From Elmis aenea (Eukaryota > Arthropoda > Insecta > Coleoptera > Elmidae), in NCBI GenBank assembly GCA_947652605.1, contig OX393577.1, positions 5,766,868 through 5,830,867 of the forward strand: DNA of 64,000 nt. The letters run 5' to 3'. Below the pieces are notes generated by a model. That model saw only the letters and a list, made by a program, of their open reading frames with translations, did not search any database and was not told where the DNA came from. The number at the start of each line of letters is the position of its first letter. The stretch's first letter is position 1. Position numbers and translations under genes: made by a program. Positions 25,158 through 37,531 of the stretch are shown piece after piece.

Positions 25158-26063
25158 ATTTTTATTTGTAAATATAGCTAAAGATAATCAAAGAGCATGA
25201 CTAACATAATCAAAGTTTTATGACCAGTACAGGCGATGGTGAGTTTTTACAGAGCTTAGTATTTAATCAAGTCAAAACAACCAACCTAACCTTCGCGAAG
25301 ATTTAACAATATCTAGAAATGACATACTTTATACGTGCCCCAACAGTTTTGAGCAAGTCACACGAATAACGCCATTGTTAGTATAAAATAAATACTTTTG
25401 ACAATTCTTTGTCGTATCTTTACAATCGTTTACGACTTTTTGGTTGTCATTTAACAAATAATTAATAATTTAAATTTTTGTTATTTGTTCGTAACTTACG
25501 TTTTTGAAATTCAAAAAAATACAACTTCTCAAGCAGTTTGTCTTTTGTGTGTTATTTTGAGTACATAAACCACACTTTCATGAAATCCTCTACAAAAAGT
25601 TTATTACGTTTTTTATGCCTAGATTTAACTTTTTATAAAAAATATATTATTGTTATTTTTCAGTTATTAACTCTTGTTTCATTTGTTTTTCAAAATATCC
25701 AAAATGGTTTAAGCTGCAGTATGCAGTTAAAAAAAAATTACTGTGGTATTTATTGTTGCATCTATTTTATGGTTTTTAGATTTTTTTGGGTATGAATAGC
25801 CATTTAATTTTTCGAAAGTAAAGTTTAATTTAATGTCACAAATTGAAAACAAACGACTATAACTGTAATTTATTTAAAAAACTGCACTTGGTAAGAACTT
25901 AAAATAGCAATTTAATTTTAGGGCTATATCGGGAAAAAATTTTGATATTTCATTTTTGTTTTTTATCAGCATATTATTTAAGAAAGTGAAGTTTTTGTTT
26001 TTAACCAAAGCCAGCTTTTTCATCATGCAATGTTTAAAAATACCCTATCAGTAAAGTACTATA
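25158..26063. other. Intergenic DNA downstream of DCAF11
   Basis: AT-rich sequence with no convincing exon. The open frame at 25538-25795 is rich in F, I and L, as expected of AT-rich noise, and lacks a recognisable domain. Confidence 0.4.
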
Positions 26064-27820
26064 CAGGGTTCTCGTTTTTCGAGGGCCACTATGGGGATCT
26101 CGTAAACGGTAAGAGTTACGACTTCAGTTAAACTAGGGCAAAGTTGTATATTCCGGAGCTTAATAATTTGATGCAAACAGAACTTATCTACCTTTTTTAT
26201 TTTTTGAGATATAAAGGAAAAAGTGGATTTTTGTTTTCTGCTCGTAACTTTTTTATTTGATGTTGAATTTAATTTCTTTAAAAACTTTTTTATGGCCACT
26301 TTTTGCAAGTAATCAGAATCCCCAATTACATGTTCCGTGCGACGTTTCGTTTTTTTAAAACCATCATCAGGTCAATTTTTCCTTATGTACGCTACATCTG
26401 ATTTTAACGCCAATTTGTAGAGCATTTTTTTCTGAATTCGACAATGTATAACACTTGGGACTTTTTTGAAACAATTGTTGTTAAAAATGGCAAAAACAAA
26501 TATTTAATTTAAAACAAATCCTAATCGGCATGGTAAATAATTGAAGACCTTGGTGCAAGAAAGGGATATGTGCAAAAAAGTAAAAAAATAAGACTTGTAC
26601 AGAAATGGATTTTAAAATTTGCGCTTTTCATATGGTGCAAATGTGGGATAAGTAGGGCTTAGAAAAATAATTTCCATAAGCCCTACTTATCCCACATTTG
26701 CACCATATGAAAAGCGCTTATTTTAAAACCTATTTCTGTACAAGTTTTTTTTTTACATTTTTGCACATATCCCCTTCTTGCACCAAGGTCTTCAATTGTC
26801 TTTGTCCATTTTTCCTTGGAAGCATGTAAGTAAACCGCATGAAATTACTATTAAAGGGATTTAATTAAAAAAATAGGTAATAATAAATATGTTAGGAATG
26901 CATTAACATTGTTTCCTTATTAGCAAATATTTTTAGAATATTTTCTTTGGTTAAGTAATAAATTTCTCTAAAATGTGTATTTAATCCTTATCTGGCATAC
27001 AATTATTTGTAACAAAATTTTCATAATCAAATAATATAAGTGTTCATAGTTTACAAAAAACATTATTTACAATGCCGATTAGGATTTGTTTTAAATAAAA
27101 TATTTGTTTTTGCCATTTTTAACAACAATTGTTTCAAAAAAGTCCCAAGTGTTATACATTGTCGAATTCAGAAAAAAAAGCTCTACAAATTGGCGTTAAA
27201 ATCAGATGTAGCGTCCATAAGAAAAAATTGACCTGATGATGGTTTTAAAAAAACGAAATGTCGCACTAAAAATATAATTAGGGATTCTAATTACTTGCAA
27301 AAAGTTGCCAAAAAAAAGTTTTAACAGAAATTAAATTCGACATCAAGTGAAAAAGTTACGGGCAAAAAACAAAAATCCACTTTTTTACTTTTTTCCCCAT
27401 ATCTCAAAAACTAAAAGAGCTAGATAAGTTCTAGAAAAAAATCGTGGATATTTTAATTATTTTTAAATTAATAACAAAAAAACTGAAAAATGTGATTTTA
27501 GAAAATAAATTATCTTCCATACCATTGCCGCTTCTCTAATCAAACTTGGTAACCGTATGTTTTTGACCACTTTGGGTTGAATGACGTGGACAGAAATTTT
27601 CTAGGCCTTCTAGATTTTCAAGCTGCGATAGTCAACTTTTTTATTCCGTATGGCAGTCTTATTGGAGTTTTACACCATTAGCCAGACAAAAAAGTTAGCT
27701 CTTCAGAATGATAAACAGCATAATTTTTTTTTTCTAAAATATGCAACTTTTCTTTAATTTAACTGATCTCTAAGCGTTTCTAAGATACCAATGGTGAGCA
27801 TCGAAAAGTTCACCATCCTG
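26064..27820. mobile_element. Chimeric MITE: CAGGGTTCTCG family joined to the minisatellite-foldback family
   Basis: The left end and most of the body (26064 to about 27430) belong to the 16193-17606 family. At GATAAGTTCTAG the sequence switches to the arm of the 11310-13681 family (about 27436-27820), which here lacks the minisatellite, and ends CACCATCCTG. TA flanks both outer ends. The switch removes the proper right terminus of the first family. Confidence 0.75.
26543..26793. mobile_element. 251-base palindromic MITE inserted in the chimeric element
   Basis: It starts GAAGACCTTGGTGCAAGAA and ends with the exact inverse, and is almost a perfect palindrome over its whole length. In sister copies the target reads AAATAATTGTC without interruption; here AATT is repeated on both sides, a clear 4-base target duplication. 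No other copy is seen in the window. Confidence 0.85.
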
Positions 27821-27822
27821 TA

Positions 27823-28974
27823 TATCTATTTTGGAGCTTTGTTCAAATAATTTAATTAATGAACTGTAAAAAAAATAACATCTTTGAGCATCATTTTGCA
27901 CAATAAATTAAGTAATACGTAATTGTACTGAGTAATTTTCGAATCCTATCATGAGGATGAAAAACTAGAACTAAGTGATACTTTAATGGTATTGCGTTGG
28001 TAACAAAATTCAAAAAAATTATTTTTAATATCCACTGCAAGAAGAAATAGGTAAATAATTATATTTAAAGAACTAGTTTAACTTGTAGCTTCTTTAAGAC
28101 AAGGATGCAAAAGCTTCTTTTAGAATTTTGTGTACTACTGAGAATACAAAAAATGTGCAAAGAACTACTTTAGCATTTCTTAATCGACAACTTGCTATAA
28201 CATCAAAGTTATTGAATTATTTGGACAAATAAACTGCATACTTCTTTGAAAATGTGCAAAAAGGGAAGGAACCGAACTCGGTGTTCGATACATCTCTATC
28301 ACACTTGAAACAAAATGGGTGAAAAGTTATCTTAATGAAAATAAAAGTAATACCAAAACGAACAAATAAATGACATGACTTTTATGATTTGATTTCACAT
28401 GAAAGGTACTTGCTAAATTGTAAAAAAAAAATGTTGACCGATCTAAGGTTTATAAAAACTTTTAATAATTTTAACGTATATCGCCGTTATTATTATACTA
28501 AAATAACTGTACACTCCTTGTCTATTCAGACATAGTTATGAAGTCTGGGTCAAATGGATAATCACTTTATACCTTTTTCTACAATGAACAAGTGATGCTC
28601 TTTAGATTGTTGATGTTGTATTATATTTCTACATATTTTATTTGCAGAGGTATGTACATATTTATATATTGTTCTGATAATGAAAATACACGTTAAGCTG
28701 TAGACAATTGTAAAGAAAACCTGTTACGATACTTTGCTTGTGTTTATTTTTTTTGTATAGTAACGTTATGTTAAAGACTGTGAGGTATTTCAAATGAAAT
28801 TTGTTTTTAAATCGTTGTTAAGCATTAAAAGGTAGTAGGAATTTATGTGTTTAATGTTAATTTTTTTGTAAATTTATTTTGATGATATTGTAAGAACAGG
28901 CTGTTTTAAAATGTCTACAATAAAACATTTTTTAACAATCTATTTTTGTCTGATTTATTTAAAAAAGTGTTTAG
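27823..28974. other. Intergenic DNA without recognised features
   Basis: About 1.15 kb of AT-rich sequence. I see no exon, repeat partner or RNA gene. Confidence 0.4.
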
Positions 28975-31516
28975 TAGTGTTTTTTGTAGGTCGTTTAGTT
29001 TATTTTGTTTTAAAAACCTATTTTCGAATGATTAAATCTGTATTCTTTATGATCAATTTGAAAGACGCAGTAATAAATGAGTAAAATCAACATTAAAAAA
29101 ATTTTGACTATCGTGAAAATGATCGAAAAGATGCAATTTTTTTTTTTTTTTAAACTAATGAAATTGGTTTTAAAACTTCTTTAACACATTATTTATATAA
29201 GTGGTTAAGTTTTCAGACATGTAACCGCATTCGCAACTGTTTTTTTTTAAAATTCCTAATAAAAAATTAAAAAAAAAGGTTATGCACCCGGTAGCTGCAA
29301 ATTAAACACTTTCTTAAGTTACCGGGATAAAATCTATAGATACAATAGACACACGAGTCGGTCGGTCAAATGTACTCATAACATTATGAACTACTTTTGG
29401 TTCACTTTAGCTACGAGTGGGTAGCCATTTTGTTAGTTTCACAGAACATACACATTATTTGGCAATGTTTTTAATGTCCCAATAAATGTTATTATACACG
29501 TAATTAAATTACAACTTTTGAGCGACACTACATATGAAAACTTGCTTATAATTATGATACAATTAAATATTACACTCAAACTTTATTTCTGACTGTTTTA
29601 GTAATCACTTTAATATTTGCATTACTACAATTAAAATATCATCTGGAGACCTTTCACACTGGTCAGGGATAACATTTATTACTTGCAAGAATGATTCAAA
29701 CACAAGCTATCATTTTTAACTAGCCATTCAATGCAAATTTAATCACAAACATGAATATTCCATTTTTAAAGGGTGCTCTAACTTGCGGACAATTTCGACT
29801 TGTGGCATCAGTCTGGAACTCCGTGGTATGCTTGTATATTATCGTCATTGAACGGCTGATCTCTATAAAAATGTATTGTGGCATTAGGTACACTTCAACA
29901 AAATATAAAACATGCAATTTATTTACTTATTAAAATGTTTGGAATATAAATATCACGCAACTTATAAAAGGTGGTTTTGAATAACCACAATTTAATTCAA
30001 ATAGCAAACACTCGTACCACTATTTTAATTTATGTAATTAATAATTTTGTAATAATCCAATATTTACATTTACACATAAATAAAAACAACTAAACATGCT
30101 ATTTAGCCAAAAGTGTGCATATCAAAACTGGATTCTATTTACAAATATATCAATTACAAAACTATCACTTACTTTCAATCATTATCACTGGCAGGATGGT
30201 ACATTTTTGCTGACTGATTTCGTTTATCACTCATCATCACTACAAGAAGACTTGGTCGATGATGCTGGCAACGTCAGAAAGGTACACCTACAAACAGAAC
30301 ATTCGAATTTCAGTTTTAAAGGACATAATTGATCATGCAAGAAAAAGCTGTGAACACTAATGAACTGCAAGAAAAAGCTGTGAACACTAATGAACTGCAA
30401 GAAAAAGCTGTGAACACTAATGAACGATAACTATCTAACTGTCGATGAAGTTATTGTATGCTAATATTCGACATATTATAAACAAAGGTTCCCTACCTCA
30501 AGTATCATAAAGCTGAACTAGTTCCCTCAGATGTACAACTCGATTCACAACGAAATATGCCACCCTAATGACCCTGAAAAATGTTAAATTCATCAATAAT
30601 CCAAACTTTTACTTTAACAATAATACAATATACAAGTAATTGTAATTACTTTCTAAAGTCCCAAACTCCTAAAGCTTCTGAGTTTACGATAACTTAGTCC
30701 AACTAGTGGCCTGCGAGTTGTTATTTTCATACCATCATTTTACAGCAAATAATACAATATATAATCATACACACTTAAAAATGTAATACAGGACAGTTAT
30801 TAGTAATTGACAAAGTGTTGCAATGTTTAATTTTGCATTTTGCAGTGCACAGAACAGTCATTTAGCCACAAATCGTCGTACAGCCAGTAACATTGGGCAA
30901 CCATTTTTACTTGATAATACATATTATACTAGACAATTACCTCAAGATTGTACTGAATGCACGTTATTTTATCGACATTTTTCAAAATGTATACATTTAC
31001 TTGCGTGAAACTTGATTTAACCAACAAAATTACACTGGTGCACTTTAAACTAACAAAATGGCTACCCTCTCGTAGCTAAAGTGAACCAAAAGTAGTTCAT
31101 AATGCTATGAGTACATTTGACCGACCGACTCGTGTGTCTATTGTATCTATAGATTTTATCCCGGTAACTTAAGAAAGTGTTTAATTTGCAGCTACCGGGT
31201 GCGTAATTTTTTTTTTAAATGTTTATTAAGAATTTTAAAAATACAGTTGCGAATGCTGTCACATGTCTGAAAATTAACTAAAACTTAACCACATATAAAT
31301 AATGTGTTTAAGAAGTTTTAAAACCAATTTCATTAGTTAAAAAAAAAAAAATATGTGCATCTTTTCGACCATTTTCACGATAGTCAAAAATTTTTTAATG
31401 TTGATTTTAGACATTTATTACTGCATCTTTCGAATTGATCATAAAGAATACAGATTTAATCATTCGAAAATAGATTTTTAAAACAAAATAAACTAAACGA
31501 CCTACAAAAAACACTA
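28975..31516. repeat. Large foldback: 470-base arms around a 1.6 kb unique spacer
   Basis: The left arm 28975-29439 and right arm 31047-31516 are inverted copies with very high identity, including matching CACCCGGTAGCTGC, GACCGACCGACTCG and CTACGAG...GGGTAGCCATTTTG blocks. The spacer 29440-31046 has no second copy in the window. The termini (TAGTGTTTTTTGTAGG) do not match the CAGGGTG families, and no target duplication is evident. It may be an inverted duplication or an unclassified foldback transposon. Confidence 0.85.
30336..30425. repeat. 30-base tandem repeat, three copies
   Basis: Three identical units of TGCAAGAAAAAGCTGTGAAC plus ten bases, in the spacer of the large foldback. On the minus strand they keep one frame open (repeat SVHSFFLQFI), which continues to about 30236, but there is no start codon. 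Confidence 0.9.
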
Positions 31517-32169
31517 TTCACAGTCTAAAACTTCCTATTTATCACATATTCATATATTTAAAAAAAACATACATTTAAAATGCCATACTTAGAATTAACA
31601 AAAATACAATTAGTACATACAGTTTGACTTGCATTTCTCTAACTACATTAAATAATTTAATTATGGTTTGTACAAAAGACACCACAGGCCATATTAAAAC
31701 TATTATCGCTGCCATTCACACCTAGACCTCTTAAATAATTATAAAAACTATTTTTTTTTTAGTATTTTCACTAGCCCTAACAACTGTGGAGATTCCCATG
31801 AGTGTGGTAGGTCGGCAGAAATATTGATTAATTAAGTGCAAATGCGTTAATCTTGGGATTTCGCTATTAAATTGACTAATTATTTATAATGTATATAATA
31901 ATAATTAAATAATAATAAAAATAAAGTTTGCACTGATCTATAAAAGACTAATAAACACAATTATAGACTATAGCACTGTTTCCATTTTTAAACAAAAATT
32001 AAATATATTGTCATTTTGGCTTTAGTTTTAATTTTTAATCGATTTTTTGAGCGAAAAAAGTGCAAAAATTATAGCCTTTACACTTTTCTCATATTTCACG
32101 AATATTAAATATATTATTTTTGTTTTTCAGGGCCCAACATATATATTTGTCAAACAAGACAAAGAATTT
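31517..32169. other. Intergenic DNA without recognised features
   Basis: AT-rich sequence between the large foldback and the mariner remnant. Nothing is supported. Confidence 0.35.
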
Positions 32170-32806
32170 GCTTTATCTCAGAAGTTACAATTTGTGACTA
32201 TGATCATTTTTCCCGCGACGTCTTCAATTTCTTTCTCTTTTCAATGATGCAAAACTTTAGTACCCTTACTTAAGCAACTTTTTGAGAAAAACGCAAAAAA
32301 AATTATTTTAATTGTTTAGTGTTTATTTCTAACAATAACATCATAAGAACTAAATTTTTTTGACGAAATCTACAATAAGTGTTCAAACTGTGAATCATTT
32401 ACAGCTTGGCAATGATAAACTCTGTTTTTAAACCCGTTGAAAACATTCCACCATTTCAGGTGTAATAGACAATAGACAATAGACCTCATCTCTTCTCTAA
32501 AACGATCTTTTAAATTTTCGATATTCTCCGGCCCCTTAGCATAATACTTTTTATTTTTAAGGTGACCCCATCATTAAAAAGAGAAAAAATTCTCTATCAA
32601 ATGAGAATAATATAGGGGTATCTTGTCATTAAAAAAAATCAATTGTTTTTCATTGCGCTTTTGTTATTCGAAAACATAGACTATAAATTTTGTCTTATGG
32701 CGGAAAACTAAGTACCAAACAACTTTTATTCAAAACATTTTTCCCTAAAGTGGATATTTACTGAGATATATAGCATATTCCATACCTTTTGGACACACTC
32801 TTGTAC
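32170..32806. mobile_element. Tc1/mariner-type element remnant, copy 1
   Basis: It matches 56695-57454 along most of its length, partly inverted. The right end reads ATACCTTTTGGACACACTCTTG-TA. The left inverted repeat is missing or too diverged to see. It carries a transposase C-terminal fragment on the minus strand (32540-32372). Confidence 0.7.
32372..32540 (-). pseudogene. Tc1/mariner transposase C-terminal fragment
   Basis: The minus strand reads GPENIENLKDRFREEMRSI. A triplicated GTCTATT then breaks the frame, after which HCQAVN and QFEHLL with a stop are recognisable. This is the typical end of a Tc1/mariner-type transposase (LKxRIREE...PPE...HC..VNG..FEHLL). Only the last 50 or so codons remain and the frame is broken. 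Confidence 0.7.
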
Positions 32807-34246
32807 AAACCGATATACGAATTCAAATTATTTCCAAAATTGTTTAATATTTGATTTTGGTTTCAGTTTAAAACTTTTAGTAGTAGTAATTAAACCCGTA
32901 TTTGAAAACAAATGTGAGCAGTTTATTAATTTAAAAATTATGAGATAATTATGTCCTCTTTAATTATTCTTGGAAATTATTTCAATATTTTTAACATTAA
33001 CAATAACAACGTAGATCTCGTTAAGACAACTTGAAGTATGTTCATTGCCTTCTAAAAAAAAAAGTGAAATACATCATGGCAATGAAGTCGAATATAAAGC
33101 GATTAGAAAAGGTTATCAGAAGATTATAAATATAAAGTAAAATATGTTCTGTTTTATTTTATTGCATGTTTTATACATTTGCATAAAGTACTGCACCTGT
33201 AGAAGTTATTATGACAATTTTAATCACGATTTTACTTCAGTCAGAGTTAGTAAAAGTTAAAATGTTTTGTGCCTGCAAATAAATAATCGTGTTTGAGAAG
33301 AGATATGTAAAATTGTTTGGTAAAAATCTTAAAATAATACTTTGCTTAGCTAAAATATGAACTTGTTCGATAAAAATTCTGGTTTGCTCAGTTAAAATAT
33401 TTTACGAAAACTGACCTTACATAGAACTAAACTTAATATAAATTACTAAGCAAAATAGTGCTATTACTAATCAAATATATTTATGTTTTTTTACTGAGCA
33501 TTAAATGCAAGCTTTTAATAAAACAAACTTAATATATTCATCGTTGTTTGAGATATACAACAACGTCAGTGTTTAACTATGGCCAATCAATATTATGTAA
33601 GGTGAACTGAACAGACGTACTGCTTTCGGCAATACGGTACTGGTACACACATAAGATATACGTAAAGATGATAAAGACGCAAAGTACAATTAAAAGAATG
33701 CTAAAAATTTGAGGCCAGTTGAGCTAGGGTAGTTAAAAACAAACCATGAAGAACAGTAGCTTAGGCAGGATGCTTGCATGGGGGGGGGGGTTAATAAACG
33801 CAAAAAGAGCTGAGGACCTATTTGTAAGGTCACCACTCTCTTTTTAAGTTTTTTTTTATAGCAAGATGTTTGATGGTTTTATCATGGGGGGGGGTTAATA
33901 AACGGTAAAAAGAGCCGAAGATCTTTTTTTAGCACAAAATTTACAGTTTTCCAGCTCTGTAATGACTTATTGCGAACCTATGGGGGGATTCTGACTCCCC
34001 CTAACCCGCCTGCCTGCGCCATTGATGAAGAAATATGAACGTGGTGGAAAAATATTGTTTTGTTACGATTAACACGTTTCTTTGTTTTAAAATTCTGTAC
34101 ATTAAATGCTCAAACCTGCGTGAAACAAGTGAAGGTCCAACCATCTCATAAAGACGAGCACGGACCATATAGGCAAAAGAGTAATAAGCATTTTTCTTCA
34201 ACAGAATAAGCCAATCTACAGGGCGATCCGTCATAATATGTATAGT
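32807..34246. other. Intergenic DNA; small G-rich direct repeat
   Basis: No gene is recognised. At 33780-33825 and 33888-33925 a run of G followed by TTAATAAACG and AAAAAGAGC is repeated directly about 107 bases apart. Other sequence is AT-rich and unremarkable. Confidence 0.4.
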
Positions 34247-34492
34247 CAGCGTCAAGTCTATTGGCGAGCAGTGGGGGTGTTTCCGCGCAGCAGACGCTAC
34301 AATATGGTCCTTGGACCTTAAAACAATTGGTGGGTATACCAATACAACTAAGTAAGTAGGTGTGTTTAATTCCAATTGTGTTTAGTGCGCACCCCCACCC
34401 TTCGCCTTTAAACTTGGATCCGGCAATAGGTGTCTTCAGTTCCAATTGTGTTTAGTGCGCACCCCCACCGCTCGCCACTAGAGTTGACGCTG
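34247..34492. mobile_element. GC-richer TIR MITE, copy 1
   Basis: The ends CAGCGTCAAGTCTATTGGCG and the inverted CGCCACTAGAGTTGACGCTG match the element at 52403-52578. This copy is longer because the right part, with TTTAGTGCGCACCCCCACC, is present twice in tandem about 82 bases apart. The flanks resemble TATAGT and ACCATA, so the true end may lie slightly outside. Confidence 0.75.
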
Positions 34493-35444
34493 ACCATACT
34501 AAGTGTATCAAGTTTATAGTAGGTAAATGTTTTTTAGCTATCTAATGACTTCGTAGGCATTCTAATTGGCCCTGAAAAGCACTTTATGGTTTTATCACTA
34601 AGGATAATCTTTTAACTGTGCATCAAGTCGTCTATCCTTATGTCCTCATTAATATGGCATTAATTACAGGCACTTATAAATATAATAAAAAATTACAAGT
34701 ATTACCTTCAATGTACATATCTTCATAGTGCGTGAATGAGCCGTATCCTCTAATTACCAGTCGAGTACAGTTAGCCTGATATGCATACAGGTATGTTACT
34801 TGTTGAAATGTAACGAACAGATTTTTTAAATTCTCCCCATACCTATATCGAAACAGTTCCGGAAAAAATTTGATCCTTTTTCCATTGTTTAAACAAATGT
34901 GATTTAGACGTCGACAGAAGTTTATGATTTCATTGAATCCTGGCAGATTGATAATAAAATAATAAATAATATTAAAAAGCTTAAAATAAATCTTTAAAAA
35001 ATATTAGGGTTGGATTTATAAAATACCCTAAATTAAATTGTTTTAGTATTTTGGGTGCAATACTTCTTTGCAAATTGTTTAAATTGCTTTCGTTTTTCAT
35101 TAAACTTCAATGTATCAAGAGAAGTTTATTAATTTACAATCGGTTGTCAATGTGCAGGTATACGCATATTTTATTTCACTTTACGATTATTTTAAGACAT
35201 CTCTGATTGGAGTGAATGTAAATGAGACTTATATTGCCATTCTTATTCATGTGTCAGTGCAGAATCAGAGTATAATGAAAGTAAAGTGGGTCAGTTTACT
35301 GGGTTGAATTTGTAAAATCAATATTTAACCTGATTTATAAAATATTGATCAATATTAAGGTGTTGATTAAAAACACAGTTATAGGTAAAAGAAGCCGTAA
35401 AAATATGGTAATATATACACAATCAGATTAAAAACTGTTATGTA
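34493..35444. other. Intergenic DNA without recognised features
   Basis: AT-rich sequence; open frames here are short and have no domain. Confidence 0.35.
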
Positions 35445-36428
35445 CAGGGTGGGCAAATTTCGATGTTTTCATAAGGAATCTCGGTAACTATAAGAGGTAT
35501 CGAAAAATGGTCCCCGCTTCCTCGATCTCTTTTTTTCGAGAAAAAGTTAATGGTGAAAACCAAAATTGGTTATCGTCTTTTGTTTTCGAGTTATCACACA
35601 TAATTCGATTTTTCGACTTTTCGTCTTATCGAATAACGATAAAACGGGCTAGTCGATCTGGCTACACTGAAAACCTGCCCCCTTGTAACGACAGAAATTC
35701 CAAGTAATAAAATGTATGATAGGGTACCAACCATTTAATAAAATCATCAAAAATTTCGTTTATTTTAGGCATTAAATTCCATGCAGTTTTAAACTCTATT
35801 ATAACAGGGATTTTTCACTTCCGTTCTACTTTAAACATTTGGTTGAAGGTATAAATCCCTTTCTACATTAACAAAAGTTTCGAACAGTGATAAAAGAACT
35901 TCCAAATCATAGGGCACCAGAAAAAGTGTACTGACGATTTTTCATTACTTGTAAGTGAATACAATTTTGGGAGGTTTTTAAGTATCTACTTGATAATTGT
36001 GAGTGATAATTAGTGCAGTTTGACCACAGAACATAGTTTGACAGGTATATAAAATCCTTTACCATTTATTTTATATTTGGAGTCGTGTCTAGGAAAGACG
36101 AGGTGCCTTTGAAGAAACTCATAGTAATAATGTATGCTTTTTGGTCATGAGCACTTTTGAGCTATTCGAACAAGCAACAAAAATATAAATTTATGGCATA
36201 AACTGACGTTTTTCCGTTTTTTCAAATTAAATTTGAGGCTGAAATATGTTGTACTTTTTTTGGAATTTATGTGAATTTTATGTTTATATTGTTACTTGTG
36301 CTAAATAATATATTATGTAGAGATCGATTAGGTACCATTAACCCGTGCCCCATCGACATCAAAATCTAAGAAAATTTGTTTTTTTGCTTAAACTTATGCA
36401 TCAATTAAAAATACCAGTTTTGTGTATA

Positions 36429-36575
36429 CAGGGTGCCCATTTTTCTAACCTGTTGTATGGGTAACTCCGTTAATATTGGAGATACAGAAACGTTTAAATT
36501 AGCAAATTTGTGCAGAATTTAAAGGAAAATTTGTTTCTAAAATTTGTAACTGGCTAATAACTGCTACACTAACAA
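36429..36575. mobile_element. Left end of an interrupted TA-flanked MITE
   Basis: CAGGGTGCCCATTTTTCTAACC follows TA at 36427-36428. The element is cut at 36576 by the TAA-flanked insertion and continues after 37531. Its right terminus is not evident. Confidence 0.5.
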
Positions 36576-36578
36576 TAA

Positions 36579-37528
36579 GGCGCGGTGCACACATATGAAA
36601 CTAGTTTCGTGAAATTAGTTTCATGAAACTAGTTTTATGAAACTGGTTTCATGTTTTGGTGCACACAAAGGAAACCATTGTTCTACAGTTTCATCATGTC
36701 CTCTGACGATGAAACTGCGCGTGTTTGTAAAACATGAACAAACAACGTTCTTAAAAAATATTTTTACTATTTTAAAATTTAATCATAACTTTTTTCACAG
36801 AAAATCAAGAGAGTTGAGACAAACGGCATTTCACTAAGAAAAATAAACTCTATAACATACTAAAATTTGAAAAAAATTGTTGGAGCCGTTTTTGAGAAAA
36901 ATTTTCAAAATTTCGAATTTTTGAAATAATTTCATAATTTTAAATTTTATCAAAACAAGTTATATGGGTTTTTTATAGACCCCAACATAGACGATAATCC
37001 TACATCAAAAGATTTTTTTTATCTGTTACCGTTTTCATGTAATTTTGGATTGTCGTTTCAACTTAAACACCCTGTATATTATTTATTATCTGAAAAATTA
37101 AATATTTGCACGCAGTTTGTACAACACTTTTAAAGACTCTATCGATAACCTTTATCAAAAATGTACATTTTTAAATTCTGGCACATACACACACTCACAC
37201 GGACGTCATCACGAAAATGGTCAAAACGGGTTCAGGGGACCTCAAAACGTGTCAAAACTTGGAATTTGAACATTTTCGCGATCACAAGACTTTCTTCATA
37301 CTACGTATGGCGAAAGTAAAACAAACATTGCTAATCATGAAACCACGTGAAATTAGTTTCGACGAAACCTATCTTTTTGGTTTCATAAAACTAGTTTCTT
37401 GAAACTACAGTTTCAAGAAACTAGTGTGCATCGTCCTATGTGTTTATATCATTTAGTTTCGTGAAACTTAGTTTCAAGTTTCATGAAACTAATTTCACGA
37501 AACTAGTTTCATATGTGTGCACCGCGCC
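36579..37528. mobile_element. Harbinger-like MITE with TAA target duplication
   Basis: The ends GGCGCGGTGCACACATATG and the exact inverse are flanked by TAA (36576-36578, 37529-37531), the target expected for PIF/Harbinger elements. Both subterminal regions are dense in the palindrome GTTTCATGAAAC or GTTTCGTGAAAC, repeated several times within about 80 bases of each end. Inside lies half of a CAGGGTG-type element whose right end CACCCTG is at 37074, and a dispersed repeat at 37120-37325. Confidence 0.7.
37120..37325 (+). repeat. Dispersed repeat, copy 1 (GACGTCATC...GCGAAAATGG)
   Basis: The block from the CACACTCACACGGACGTCATC part to CTTTCTTCATACTACGTATGG recurs in opposite orientation at 41345-41575. 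It has no clear termini. It is probably a fragment of a larger repeat family. Confidence 0.6.
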
Positions 37529-37531
37529 TAA

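Noticed and set aside
30096..30332. 78-codon plus-strand frame in the large foldback spacer
   Set aside because: No recognisable domain, low-complexity AT-rich codons, and a competing frame on the other strand.
34001..34445. Minus-strand frames of 124 and 99 codons
   Set aside because: Much of them is translation of the TIR MITE at 34247-34492. A faint resemblance of AYSVEEKCLLLF to a hAT zinc-finger region was too weak to report.
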